The position numbers and the translations under genes are program-made. This document shows positions 1-13,233 of a DNA stretch of 64,000 nucleotides, piece by piece (the first letter of the stretch is position 1; each line of letters opens with the position of its first letter). Where the stretch lies: NCBI GenBank assembly GCA_013398615.1, contig VZSR01000028.1:9359885-9423884 (forward strand). The letters are read 5' to 3'. Origin of the DNA: Brachypodius melanocephalos (lineage: Eukaryota > Chordata > Aves > Passeriformes > Pycnonotidae). Under the pieces are notes generated by a model, which was given only the letters and a program-made list of their open reading frames with translations, searched no databases and was not told where the DNA came from.

Positions 1-3000
1 AACAGGACAGAGTGAAAATGCATTGTTGCTCCTCACAGACTGTGTTTCCTGTTTTGTTTGTTTCCTGTTCAGGTCTGTGCTTTTCTTGCAACAGCCTAAT
101 GGGTCTTTACAGAGACACAGCAAAGCCAAGGTTAAGTGGCAGTCCTGTAGTCTTTCCTAGCCCTGTCTGGTTCCTGCTCCTCTGTTCCTCCTGGAGGCGT
201 GGTCACAGGCTGAAATCTCTATTTCTTACTTTTCTGCCCTTCATGGTGATGTTTTCTCTTTGTTATGGTCGTTTCCCACACCGGTACATGATCCATCCCT
301 CCCTCCTGAACTCTGATATAGCTGTCTCAGGAGAGGATATGGTTTGCCCTAGGTTATTGGTATAAATTGTCCCAGTTAGTAGTTCTCCCATGCTGGGTTA
401 GTGGCAGATTCTTACTTTGACACTCCAGACTGCACAGATCTCTGTTACTCTGTGATAAACACTGTGACTCCGGTCACACCCAGGAGTAACAATATCCACT
501 CCTCTGGTATTAGAACTGCTGCCAGCATAATGTAAAGACAGCAAGTCAGAGGGCTCCCCTACAGTGTGTACAGCCCTGACCTGAGGACTTCGTGACATTT
601 GGGCTTTGCTATGAATTGGCTTGGTTGAGCAGTCTCTTTTCAGTCCCTCATTTACAGTTGTTTTTATCATTATTTCTGGTATTAGTAAGTCCTTACTACG
701 GCTGGAAAGGATCTGCATTCTCTTCAGTGTCTGCCTTGCTGTGAACAATGCCTAACATATTTACTATAGTGAATGTAATTTAAAGCATTATCTTCCTGAA
801 AAAATGCACATAGCCTTGCTAGATACCAAGGTAGCAAATAAAGGAATTGTAGGTTACCTGGAAAAAAAGTGTTCAAAGCTCTGTGGGTGAGACAGGTTGA
901 AAAGAAAATTGGGATTTTTTTGGTCAAACTTAATGTTCATCTGAGAAACACGTATTCTCCAGACATGAAGACTGTACAAGTATATTCAGATAAGAACAAC
1001 CATATAAAAAGCATCTGTTTTTAAGAAGAGGTAGTTTTTGCAGTCTTTCGTTCCCACTGTGAAGTAAAAGAACTTTTAAAGGGATTGAGCAAACAAGTCT
1101 CATTGTATGCTTTATTCCTGTCAAATAATTCACCTGCAACTTTCCATGTGTATTCCTGAGGTTGGATATCATTAGTCCTATTACATCTGCAGCAGTTCCT
1201 GTGGAAGGGTGTTCTCCTTCAGGGACAGGCATGTTAGATTTTATTTTGATAACAGACAACTTAATGTGAAAAACTACCAGTTAATGTAGCCCTTGGATGC
1301 AACTGTCCTAATTTTTCTCAGAGCTTTATTGTCATGTGCTTGCTTTTGCATAATGTTTGCTATCTAAGGTACAAATCTGAAGTGGAAGATCTGCTTATAG
1401 ATATGTTGTTCTTGAGTGATCAGTCATTCTGAGCAGCTCAGCTGACAGCTGTTGCCACCATGTCTCAGCCCTGGGGGTGATTTCTTACAGAAAATCTCTG
1501 TACAGAAGAGATTTTCTGCAAAAAAAGTCTGTGTCTGGGTAAGGGAAGCTCCTGCTCAAACAACCGTGGTTACCTGTGTTCCTCTCTGTTGCCACATGTG
1601 GTGGTGATACTGTCTGTAAAGCCAAGCTGCAGTATCTGACCAGAGGTGTTGAAAACACAACAATGGTTGCCACTGGCCCCTCTCACAAAGCTTTATTTCC
1701 TTTTTAGACTTTCAGTCTGTGTTGCAAAGAGTGAGTCCAACTGTTCATGTCCAACATTCATGATATGAATAGCCTGGAGGTTTGGTTTCTGAGTAGGTTA
1801 TTTAAAGCTGATGTGCTGTCTTTTTTCAAGAATACAGTGCCAATTTAGCATGGGTGCCCATGTCAGGGGAGCTCCATGTTCTTCATCCAACTTTTTTGTG
1901 TTGGCATTATAGTGCAGGGAGAGCTGGAATAAGATGCAGAGCTCTCAGTTTACTTCTCCCTTGATACGTGACTCTCCTTAGTGTGCCTCTGCCTGGGGTC
2001 ACACAGTGTCAGCCATGTGAGGGTGACACGATGTGACACACAGACAAGCAGCAGTGAATGGTCCTGTCTTCAAGTGGGCTTGTTCCCCTGGTGAGCAGCT
2101 CTCGTTCCTCCAGAGTACCACAATGACCACATGTAGTGTATAGGCACAGAGCTGGCAGGAGAGCCATCTCCTTCAGCATGTGCCTGGGAACACCAGAGAC
2201 ATCCCACAGCCCTCCAAGGCCTGTGTCTGAGGTCCAGCATTAGCTGGGAATCAGCACAAAGAAGCACGTGGGAGTCTCATGAGCTGAGAATGAGACTTGG
2301 CAGGTTTGAAGGTGATGATGGCAGGTGATACCTCACTATGGGATGGATTTTGTTTTCCATGGGTCTTCCAGCATGAAACCTCAAAATACCATGTTTTAAA
2401 GAGGTTGCTAATCCAGGATGCTGTCCTGAAGCCCGTGCAGGCATATCTTTGTTAGTTAGAGAGCTGCCAGCAGTTTTGAGCACACAGCAGCACCGATTTG
2501 GAGCTTGACTGTAGGAGTTGCTCAGTGAATTATTCAAAATCCCTTCTACAAAAGCTGAAGAAGAGCAGCAGTTTCAGGGAGCACTCCCAGTGAAGGCTGA
2601 AGTTACACATTGAAGGCCTGGTTTCCTCTGTGAGAAGAATTTGTTAAGACTGATACCAAAGAAGGAAGCTTCAACTACTCAGGCATTCATCAGTTGGTGT
2701 TTATGTTAGCATGTGGCACCAGGTAAAAGCTCTCAAAGAGGGCCATGAAGAATTCAAATTTTCAGTGAAGTTTGTCTCTTGATGGGTTTTGTCCTATGTA
2801 AATCAGCTGCAGACCATTAAAAATGCACTTGATTTCTGAGCAACATCGATCAGAGCAGCAGTTTGGGAATATAAAAGGCACATAAAGGCTCTTTCTGAAC
2901 ACAGCAAACATGAATATACTTAAGGTGTTGCTGAAGGTTGAAAACATTGCATGAAACATGGGCTGGACAAGAAAGGCATTATCTCCCAGAAAAGGACTGC

Positions 3001-3613
3001 TCCCTTGATGTGCAATAAGTGTTATAGTTGTATTAGGATGAAATTATACTTTTGTACTTTTTATTGTATCAGAATCAAAGTGATTGGCATCCTGTGTTGT
3101 GGTATTAAATACTTCTAATAGTGTTTTAAAGCATCTCTGTTCAAGCAGTATTAATGCTTACAGTTTCAGGCTTCATGTTTGTTTTTGGTTTGGTATTTAG
3201 GAGAAAGCCACTCCATTTGGCTGATTTAATAGAATTGAAATGATAAAGACAACACTAAGATCAGTCCTCATGAACTACTTTTTCTTCAGAAGTGCCAAGT
3301 AGTTTTGAAGCTAGGGTTTCCTAATTCTAAATTCAGTAGCTTTATTGCTCTTTAAACACGTTGGTTTGGGGGATTTTTTGTTAGGTTTTTTGTTTGTTTG
3401 TTTGGGGGTTTTTGTTTGTTTGTTTTTTAATTTGCAGAATACACATTGTGTATATAATGATACATTATGAAATGTATCATTTAATGTATCAGTCACTGGG
3501 AGTTTGGATACAGTAGCTCTAAAGAGCTACTCAGTATTTCCTTCGCAGGTCTTCGGGCTGCAATCCAGCTACTTCAGCCTTTACCTAAAAACATTCTCAC
3601 AAATTCAGAGTTG
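1..3613. other. Downstream flank of MYL1, no gene recognised
   Basis: The open stretches here are short and have no family motifs or splice-linked partners. A low-complexity T/G-rich tract occupies about 3360-3430. In mammals ACADL is the next gene on this side, but none of its exons is visible here. Confidence 0.6.
3360..3432. repeat. T/G-rich low-complexity tract (GTTT repeats)
   Basis: Runs of GTTT units with interspersed G and T homopolymers. A similar GTTT/T tract is at about 7838-7884 (TTTGTTTGTTTGTTTTTTG and onward). Such tracts may be poly(A)-tail remnants of old retrotransposons, but no body is recognisable beside them. Confidence 0.75.
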
Positions 3614-3618
3614 GTGGC

Positions 3619-4518
3619 TGTCTCGATTTTGAAGACAAATTTCAGGAGAAAACGCCCTGGAATGAGTGTTTCCTGTAAAGAGAAAAAGACTTCAATAACT
3701 CCCTATTCTTCTGCCAATGAGACGTAATTGATAATTGATACCAGTGGGTGTAAGTGAAAAAAAGACCAACTGTTTATTAACAAAAAAAGTGTGTGTGGGG
3801 ATGCCTGCAAGGCACAGAAGAGACTTGAATAAATGCTAGATATGGACTCCTGGAAACTTACCCTCCAGCCACACACACACCCACCCACAGCAGAACCAAA
3901 AAAGCTCCAAAAAATGCCCAGGGAAAAAAATACATGGGCTGACTGCATGGCCCAGAAAACAAAACAGCTACCAGTCCATTTTGTCTCTGGGAACGGGAAG
4001 AGGATTTCATGTAGCAGCCTGGACCAGAGCAGATGGGAAACCTGTTGAATTTCTGGCATGGATCTCCTCACAGCAGCCAAAGCTGGTGGAATTTAATGTC
4101 CTTTCTTATGTTCTCGTGTTCAGCTCCTCCAAGGTCCTGGGTTCGAAGTGGTCCCACTGGCTCCCCAGACGGGCCAAAAAGAAAAACAAGCCAAGCTGAA
4201 AACTATTCAACTGTTGGAAAAAAACCAACAAATAGTTGCCAAGAGGATTTCCAGTACAGCCTCCAGACTAGGGAAAGGGAAGAGGAAAAACCCTTCTTGC
4301 TTCAAGCTGGCAAGAACCCCAATCCAACAAAAGGAACAATGCAGCATCCCTGGGCCACGCTGTCCAGAGCACACTGGAGAGAGATTGAACAGAGCCCATG
4401 CCCAGTGTTCCCAGGCCCTGGCCTCACCCCTTGGTTCATCCTAAAGATACCACAGACGTTTCTGGGTGTAAAGCAGATGATTAGGAAATAAATATTATCA
4501 TAAAACCACCCCAAGACA
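3619..4518 (-). mobile_element. Endogenous retrovirus LTR (probable solo LTR), minus orientation
   Basis: On the minus strand it starts TGTCTTGGGGTGGTTTTATG and ends ...CGAGACA, giving TGTCT...AGACA terminal repeats. A poly(A) signal (AATAAA within TTAATAAACAG, near 3773-3780) lies towards the 3' end. Flanks read GTGGC (3614-3618) and GTGGT (4519-4523), a probable 5-bp target-site duplication with one change. The start matches an LTR family I recall from songbird genomes. No gag, pol or env sequence adjoins it, so it is most likely a solo LTR left by recombination. The 152-codon open frame inside it (4033-4491) is not a gene. Confidence 0.7.
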
Positions 4519-7500
4519 GTGGTGTGAACGGAAATTGAGAAGTGTGTTTAAGCTCATGGTATGGACTCATTCCCATGTTTTGCAATAATTGTGTTAGTGA
4601 GACTGATAGCTGTTTATCAGGCGTGGCTGGACCTACTAGTCCAGGCAAATAGAAAAGTATGTTTTCTTATCCCCCATTTAGCAGGAGGTTGAGAGAGAAT
4701 TTGTCTGTATCTAAGAAAGTAGCATCAAATTTGGCAGGAATGTCATGGTGGAAGCTACCACCAAACTGTGTAAATTAATGTAATACACTGAGGGAAGAAG
4801 GATTTCTTTAACAGGTGCTTTGCTGCTTTCAAAAACAAGAATTAGGCAAGGACCTCCCATGCCCAGGGGTAGGTGTTGAGCTCAGAGGATGTATGAAGGC
4901 ATGCTGGGATGGCCATTATTTCTACTGTGGTGATGAGCAAGGCTCATTTGTGATTGTGGGGTTGTACTGAGCTTTCGTAGATACTGGCCTGCCTTCCTTG
5001 CATGCCTTGTTTCACAGCCTTAGCAGACTTGCTAAGAAAGCAAACAAGTCCTGCTCTTAGGAAAATGTGTTCTTGCTGTGTGGCCTTCACACCATATACA
5101 TGTTCAATTAACTGCTGGATTTTATTCTGTCAGAGGTGAGCAAGAGGTACAGTGACAGCATCAGCCTTTGCTCTGAAGATTGGGTACACTCCTGAAAGAA
5201 TTAAGGGACAGACCAGAAGAAACTTTTTAAGTTAAACAGAGGCAGAAGTGTTTTATTTGTTACCTTCTAAAAACTGGCTTAGCTTTTGAAATAGATGGGA
5301 TGGTTACAGATGAGAAACTCTGAACTGAAACCACTTTTTAAACTAATGAGGGAGTTAATAAGCACTGTCCTTTGCATGAAGGTGAACAACTTAAAAAATG
5401 GTGGTGTTCAATATAGCATGGAGTGAAAAATATGTCTGTTTTTGTGTCACAAGAAGCCAAAGAAAATTCCTTCCTGAGCAAATAGTCTGGAGAGCTGATA
5501 CTTAAAAATATAAAAGAGAAAACTTATTTTGGTTTTGTATCTCTGAGCTGGTAAAGCTGAGGAATGTAATAGCCTAAGAAGAAGCCCAGGCTGTGGTTTC
5601 AGGTGTATATGGCACGATAACATACACAATGTTCTTGTTGTTCCTTGAATGATGCGAAATTCTAAACTGGGTAACAAAAGCATAGGAAGCAATTAATCCC
5701 TTTTGCCTGGAAGGAGGTATATCTCTGTCTTATTTTTGCTGGTTTTGGAATTAAAAAAAATCCAAAAATACCAGGGTTTTCTTGAGCCTTGGAAAAGAGT
5801 TCAGTGTTTGGACTTGGAAAGAGCTGCTTCTCTTCAGAGAAGAGAGACTTCTTAATGAGTCCTGAGTACCTGGAACTCTGGAAAACAATCTAGAAACTTT
5901 GTTTGCTTACTGGATCTCTACACGTTAATGATAGGGTGGATAGCAATTCCTTTTAAGCAGCTATTTTAAGGCTTTCTTGTAATTTCTTGCAAAGTTTTAA
6001 AAGTGTTTCACAGGCTCTCTGTAGCCTCTGCTCCAAGCATTTAATACTAAGTGATGGCCCCAGACACAGTTAATGTTCTGCAGGGTGGATGAGTGTTATG
6101 TTCTTATGACTGGCTAATTAGTTAGGCTCTAGGAAATGGAATACCACCATCCTCACCGTAGCTGTGGGCAGAGACGAATACTGTCATGCACTGTGTGCAG
6201 GGGATGTGACTGAAGGAGACATCCAATGGGGTTTTCTGTGAAAATAGAGTTAAACTTTTTGAGGTTGCAAAAAGTGCTGTACTGACCTTCCTACGAGATA
6301 AACCTGACTACAAGGTTTCTTCTTTATTTTCTCTTTCTTTATATCCAGTTGTGAAAAGTTAAGCACAGCCATGCTCTTGAGGTTTTTTTAAAAGGGGCTC
6401 ATGAAACTCTGCCAATTCCAGAAGGGCTTTGAGTTCAGTAACACTCTTATAGTGAAAAGGAGCTCTTTTTAAAATGGGTTGTATCACAAGGCCTTCCCTT
6501 CAGTGCAAGCATTCTGTGGCTGCCAACTGCAAATCTGCATGAAATGTGAATCAAGTTTCAAGACCAAAACCCTGAAAATGTGGTTGGCTTAAGTGCACGA
6601 GACTTTTTTCCTCAACTCTAACAAATTATAGGTGTTTTGTTTCTTCACATTTTCACATCCAAGGCTGCTTCACAGATCTCATGGCAACCACGAGAGAGAT
6701 ATTTACTCTTTTTATTCCATGTGGTGCTTGGGGTTTACTTGGGATTTCACAGTCCTTGTAGCAGAGCCATGGAAAAAAAAAACCAGTGTGGTGAGGTAGA
6801 AGCATGTTAGGCACTCCTTCTCAATTTTGGTTTTCTTAAGGATCTGCCTTCATGCAAAACGGACGTGACCTGTGCTACATAGCCCTGTCCTGCTAAGATC
6901 AAAAGAGGCTGGGAATTGTTCCAATCTACATGCTCTGATGTACACAACAGTCAGTTCCTTTTGTTGCCTAGCAGACAACAGGGACACGAGAAGGAAAAGG
7001 TTGGCACAGGGAAAAGCGCACCAAGGAGAAGGGTTCCAGGGGCTATGGAGAACATAACTGCTGAGCCAGTGTGAGGTGCTGCTTTTAGCACTGGCTTTCT
7101 CAAACCTTTATGCTGTCTCCCTGTCCTGGTGCCTCTCATAATGTGCTCCTCATTGACCAGTTTTACTCACAAGACCGTGAGGAGGCCAAGTGAGCTTCAA
7201 AGCATGTTTGTGAGGTTGAGCAGGAGCTGAATTCCTTGCAGCCACTGGCTGCAATTCATCCTGTGACATTTCTCTGTGCCTAAATGCCTTTCATCCAGCA
7301 TAAGACTGTACTCTCCAACAAAATAAATTATGCATGGAAACTGAGGAGACATGGTGAAAGTGGATTTTTCTGTTTAAAAGTATAATTGCAAATAACTATT
7401 ATCATTGCTATTTCTTTTAACCAGTGTGAATAATCCCTCTTGAAATACTTTTCATGCTGCTGAGGGAATACATGGATTTTTTTATGGCTTTTATCAATCT

Positions 7501-7837
7501 GCCTCATTCATTTTTTAGTGTAAAGCCTTTCCACAGGGCTGGCAATAGCCTTTCTTTTACAACAAACAGTTGTAAAACAGATTTAGGACTGCTACTACCC
7601 ATTATTGCTACATTGGTGGAGAAATGATAGTTTATGAGCTAATCTATAGCATCCTCCCAAACCATAGATTTTGATAATGTAAAATTCAATTTAATGCTCC
7701 AATAAACCATGATCTGATATGTACTGTGCCAGTTAGTCTAGAAGGTAGGTGTGTGTGAAATTTGATATTTTCAGCAACATTTAATACTTAATTTTAAAGT
7801 AAATGTAAGTGCCTGGGTAAATGAAAGTATTGTTGTT

Positions 7838-7884
7838 GGGGTTTTTTTTTGTTTGTTTGTTTTTTGTTTTGTTTTGTTTTTGTT
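7838..7884. repeat. T-rich GTTT/GTTTT low-complexity tract
   Basis: A T homopolymer followed by GTTT and GTTTT units. It lies about 160 bases left of the partial LTR at 8045 and is not part of a gene. Confidence 0.75.
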
Positions 7885-8044
7885 ATAAAATGGATGAGAA
7901 ATAACAGGTTACTGAAGAAGTATCTTTTCTCTCTTAAATGTTTAGGCACTTCCTTGTATCCCTGTAAAAGTCAGCCTCCCTGGCATAAGAAGGAAGTAGA
8001 TTTAAATCTGTGGGAGGATTGCACTGACAATAAGATAGTACTTG

Positions 8045-8360
8045 TGTCATGGTTTAAAACCAACTGGGAATTAAATTCTAAATAAGCTGCTCCCCTCCCC
8101 CTGCCCCCTCTGGTGAGAGACGGACAAAGGTAGAGACAATGAATTGAGATAAAAACCAGCAATAGGACAAAAAACTAACAAGAAACAGTATTAATAACAA
8201 AAATATGTGAGAGAGAGGGTGATTTAAACACAGAGGCAGAGTCCAGAGTGCTGGTCATTGGCAATTTCTCTGAGGAGGAAACAGAACAAAATGGCACATG
8301 TTCACCTTTTTTCTGTGACTGATTTGAGTGGTACAGAATAGCAACCTGGTCACACACGCT
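8045..8360. mobile_element. Partial endogenous retrovirus LTR
   Basis: Begins TGTCATGGTTTAAAACCAAC and continues through a C-rich tract (8090-8110), TGAGATAAAAACCAG and an A-rich stretch with repeated AATAACAAAA. This order resembles the end of a common neoavian LTR family (TGTCATGGTTT..., GGTTGAGATAA..., AATA-rich). The far end is not clear, so the right coordinate is approximate. Orientation is not certain. No retroviral coding sequence is next to it. Confidence 0.5.
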
Positions 8361-11300
8361 TGGCTCTGAGCTCCACGCACTCTAGAGTCCTGCAAGCAAA
8401 ACTGGAACAACTCAGAGAAGCGTTCTTAAATGTGTTGTGTTTAAAGTCTGAGATTTGGTTGAAAACATGCTGAAGTGGAACAATTATTCCTGTAATGATG
8501 ATATGCAGTGCCATAAGAGGGGAGCTATGTGAAAAAGGAAAACCTTTTGCTGTTGAAGTAAGTTTACTTCACTGGGAATGTTATATTTGTGGATTTTGTT
8601 CAGATAGGAGCATTGTGTGTACTGCAGCTTTTTAAAAATCCCTCAGAACTAATGTAAAGAAGACAGATAGGAAGGCTGAAAGGTCTTAGTGTTGTGAACA
8701 GTCAAGTTGGCCTGCCAGAAAGAGGATGTTTTGCTAAGCTTTCTTTTCCTGGGTTTGTCCTTTGCACCATGGAGGTTAGGGCTGTTGGATCTGTGTGAAG
8801 GACATAGGTGATGTTACAGCCTCAGCTTCTTGGTCTGTAGGTGGACTGTCTAGCAGCTCCTGGAAATGAGAAAACAGATCCACACAGAGTGGATTTTGGG
8901 GAGACATCCCTGAATAATCTTTGCTCAAATAAGTTTGGGGCAGTGGGTGGAGCGCAACACTCTAGTGTTTGGGTGGAGTGGGTGTTCAACACTCTAGTGC
9001 TGTCTCTTGACATATCAGGCACACCTGACCTGCTGTGTGTAGTTCTCACAGATAAATGCTCCTTTCTGTCCATATGGTGTCTATTTCCACTGGCTGGAAA
9101 CCATTCTTCTAAAAGAAATGAAAATACAGCCCAAGACTAGGCAAAATGTTGTTAGAGTGCAGAAACAGTGGTTCCTTTTAAGAGCTGCATCTGTGTTTCT
9201 GATACTCAGCTCCTGCATGTAAGAGGTCTTTCTGTTGATAACATGGTTGACACTTTTGGGTCAGAGAAAAGCCCTGTGAGTTGTAGAAAACAACCTCTGC
9301 CTTTTGCTAGACAGGAACCTGGAGCATTGAGCAGTGTCAGATGGAGGGACATTGCTCCTCTTGCAATTCCCTCCTGCCTGAAATCCCTTCTGCTCTGTGC
9401 AATGAATCCCCTTTTTCAAGGGGCTTCTTGCCTATCCCTGACCTGGCAGAAGCAGCTGTGGAGATGTGTGATAGTGGCTAACTCAATGAATACAGCCTCT
9501 GCCGAGAGCAGAATTACATCCTTGCAGCCAGTCCTTGGAAACACCTCTCATCAAACTTTCTGCTACTTCCCCCTCAGTTCTGCAGGCTGCCCTGCTCCCC
9601 GTGGCAGTGGCTGGATCTAGTGCTGCCTACCAAGGACTGGTGATTCATAGCTTGACCTTCCTCTGGGAATTTAGCCTCGGTTCCAAGGAGTTAAACTGTC
9701 AGTTGGGTGGAGTAGTGGAAAGTATGTTCATTAACCATGTTCTATTTAAAATACAAAGCAAATGTAGTGATGGCAAGAGGTGTCAGATGACGGGGACTGA
9801 GAATTGCCTTTTTGTTCAGAACCTGAACAGATGCAGGCTGGCTTTCCTTCCTCAGCTGCTGGGATCTTCAGTCACTCTTGGAAGGGTTGTGCAGAGTATT
9901 TCTTTCCTTAGGTGAACACAAAACATAAGAGAAAGCAGCCTTTGGTGAGGAGCATTGCCCAGGAACAGAGCTCTGAGTGATGTTGTTTTAGTAGGTTGAA
10001 AAAAGGCCAGCCTTTGAATGGTTTTGAGGCAAAGTAAGAGCTTTCTCTGCTCTCCCACAGATGAGGCACCAAAGATGTTTTTGCATTTCCATACTGTGCT
10101 TTCAAATTGGGTATGATTTCAGTGGGATTTATTGATGAAATTAAAGCTGATTTTAAGAGTTCTGTGTGTTTCTCAAAAAAGCCTTGAAAATCCTTTGTCA
10201 TTAGGTTTCCAATTCATGTTGTTTCTTCATTTTCAAAATAGATAAATAAAATGGAAGCTGCCATTGGCTGAAAGAGGCTAGTAGTAAAGTATTTGCTTTT
10301 TTAAAAAAAAATAAATGACTGAGTTATTTAAGATTTTATGAGAATGTGAACCCTTTTTTCAGTTATTTGTCTCAATTTAGGGTGAAAATTTTTTAAAATT
10401 ATGAAAGCCTTTGGATAGCATAAAAATCCATTCCCTGTACAGCTCTATGAAATACTCTGAGGCTTGACCTCAGTTTAATAGGAAAGGAGTATTCTCTGTG
10501 TTTTCATCTGTTTTGTCTGCAAAAATTATTTGTACTTTAATTTTTGCGGAGTGAGAGTAGTGTAATTAGTATTACCTTGATTCCTTGCAATTAGAATCCA
10601 GAGAAATACTGTCAGCCTTGTTATGTCTCATAATCTGGCATTTTATTTTGAACAAAAATTTTGAATGTAAGTTTTTAAAAACTAGTGTGCTTAAAAATCT
10701 GTCTGCTTCTACAGTGGTGAGAAGTCATCCCACTTTGTTAGTTGCTTGAGTCCCAAATATTTTAAAAAATTATTAAAAAGTTAGTAAAACTTGCAATTTC
10801 AAAAAAAAACCACCCCATCATGGAAAATTCAGCCTTTCCTTTAGGGCTGTGTCCGGCCTTGGACTAAGCAGGTTCTGTGACCATATGTCAGTGCAGTGTT
10901 GATAAGGCAGCGTGAAGAAGAGACTGACAGCATATACATATACATACATACACATATATGTATATATATATAATTAAATGTTGGTTTGGTTTTCATTTTT
11001 TCACTTTCCCAACAACTGAGATCCACAGTTTCTTGGAAAGAGAAACTGCCTGGAGCATGGGTGTACAGGCAGGATGTTGAGGAACAGTAGGATGTGTAGC
11101 AGTGGTTTGAGTCTGCCTGTGTATCCTGCACTTTTTAAAATTGTCCCTTTAGGATGAAGTTTAATAACTCCTTTTTACTGCTTTCTTCTGTCCAGGGTTT
11201 TTTTTTTTTTTTTTTTGCATTTTGAGTGTAGCAACTGCAACAGTTTGTAAGCTATCTGCTGGCATAAGTCTCTGGGCAGGGTAGAATTCTCAGGTCCATT

Positions 11301-12282
11301 TGGCCCTGTGTACCAGCATGGTGAGGATTTAAATGGGAGATTCTTTGGGAAGCCTCAGAAGAGAGGCAGCTGTTGTATGAACGGCTGTGGTTTATTCTGG
11401 TGCCAGCCACCCCCGCTGCACCTGTTGGCACTTGAATTATGGTCACTTCGTGCATAGCAGCTCAATAAGGCAAGGTAGGATTTTAATAGAACAGGCTGAT
11501 ACCCAGATGGGGATTAAGGCAGTTTCATGAACACTTAAGGAAAAGAGAGGAGTGACATTTAAGGGCGAGGATGTAACAATACTTCCCTGAGCAATGGCTA
11601 TTCCCAGTGTTACTGCAGAAGGGGTAGTTGGCCTCTTCTTGCCTGGTGCTGTGCCTGTTCCCAGGTACAGAGCATTTCAGGGGAGTTGTACCTTCTGATT
11701 GCTCTTTCTAGTTGTCCATAAAGCTGTAAATAGAGGCAGCAGGTAGGATTCTTCCCTAAGAGTGCTGTTTACCTGCTCTTGCAGCAGTACAGAGGAGATT
11801 TTGCTGGGAAAAGTGGCTCTGCATGGTCCCCTGCAGCAGGGCCACCGTGCCTGGTTTTGGATCTTGCCACATTTGGAGCTGTTCTAACAACAGATACCAG
11901 GTCTTCTTCTCCCCAAAATGTTGTAAATGCCGATGTTGGTGGTAGTGCCCTAATTAATTACTCCTCCTTCCTGAGCCCAAACAAAGAGTTTTTCATTAAG
12001 ATCAAGTGAAGTGACCTACTGGAAATGTCCATATTTATATTTTTTATGAAACTTTATTTGTGGTATGCAATATACAGGGACAATTAATTAACTGCTGAAT
12101 GCTGCTTTGAGTGGGTTTGAACAGATGGGAAAAAAAAAAAAAAGACTTCATAACCACAAAGTGACCACAAGGATTTATGGATGTTTTATTTTTCCAAGAA
12201 ATGACATTGTTTCAATGCAAATGACATGGAAAGAGATGGTTGGGATGGATGGACCCTGGATGGTAGAGTTTCTTCCATGTAG
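8361..12282. other. Intergenic sequence immediately downstream of MYL1, no gene recognised
   Basis: Contains a CA/TA microsatellite (about 10931-10972), a T homopolymer (about 11199-11217) and an A homopolymer (about 12129-12143). The open frame at 9168-9620 has no recognisable domain. In rodents a muscle enhancer lies downstream of this gene, but I see no tight MEF2/E-box cluster here. Confidence 0.5.
10931..10972. repeat. CA/TA microsatellite
   Basis: Alternating CATA, CACA and TATA units (ACATATACATATACATACAT and onward to TATATATATA). It is likely to vary in length between individuals. Confidence 0.85.
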
Positions 12283-12472
12283 TTTGATAAAAGCTCAGGT
12301 TTATTAAAGGTGTAGTGACCCAAAGGTGATACCCATGGATGTACTGGTAGAAGATGGTGGGATGGAGTCATATCATCCAGTTCTATGCAGTTTCCATGTT
12401 GATGGTGACAGACTGAGCAAGAATTTCAGGCAAATCTCGAGTGCCATCTGGTCTTTCTAATTTTGGCTTGTT
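12283..12472 (-). other. MYL1: MYL1 exon 9 (3'UTR only) with poly(A) signal
   Basis: A strong acceptor, CTCTTCCATTCCTTCCCAG, ends at 12473 on the minus strand. About 170 bases further on there is AATAAA (12305-12300) in the context CTTTAATAAACCTGAGC. The left end is set about 17 bases past the signal. A short non-coding last exon is expected for this gene. The acceptor choice is inference from sequence and spacing. Confidence 0.65.
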
Positions 12473-13233
12473 CTGGGAAGGAATGGAAGAGTTGTATTTG
12501 AAGTCAATGTTGGCTGAAGAAACACTTGCAAAATGACAAACTGAGCCCTTGATTTCTGTTTTGAGGTTTTTGTTTCACGCAGTTGGGAATGTGTATTTCC
12601 TTGGATAGAATAACTGACTGTTCATGTAAGCCCACAATAGTTTGTTTGCATTTTAAAGACAGCTGCTACTTTGGGGAGGGTTTTTTGTGGGTTATTTTTT
12701 TTTCTTCCTCTGCACAAAATAGCATATAAAGGCTGGGGAGTGGGGAGAGGAGGTTGTTGTTTTTATTTTGCCCTACTTGTAGGAGAAGTGTTAAATAATT
12801 GGGTACTTTTGAAGCCCTCTTTTGGCTATTGATCATGATTGTGACAATACTCTTCCTCAAATGATTATTTTGTTTGAAGACCTGTTCTCAGTAGCTCACA
12901 TGAGTATTCAGGCCATTCTGTCTTAACAGAAATCTACAAATTATTGCAAGGTGGGCTTTGATTTCTGTTTTAAAAGAATCTCAGTTGTGCTTGTAGGATA
13001 AATGTCTCAGGCTATCAATTTGCATTGTGTTTGAAAGATCTACTAAACACTGATGAGTTACAGGGCTGTGAACAAGAGCCAGGAACCTGCACTCCTGCTG
13101 TCTCTGCTTTTGGAGAACAGCCTCATTTTATTCTTTTCATATTGCTGGGTTGGCCATGGATATATAGAAGCCTTTATGGACAGCAAGCAGATGAAGTTAA
13201 GTGTGCAAATGAGAAGAACATACCATTTGGTAC

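Noticed and set aside
1738..1790. Possible MYL1 last coding exon (minus-strand AIHIMN-like reading)
   Set aside because: It lacks the FVK before HIM, has no acceptor in phase, and the correct exon was found at 13234-13276.
4033..4491. 152-codon open frame on the plus strand
   Set aside because: It lies wholly inside the LTR at 3619-4518, antisense to it, and shows no retroviral or cellular protein motif.
1..12282. ACADL, the expected mammalian neighbour of MYL1
   Set aside because: No acyl-CoA dehydrogenase motif or plausible exon was found on either strand. It must lie further left, if the order is conserved.
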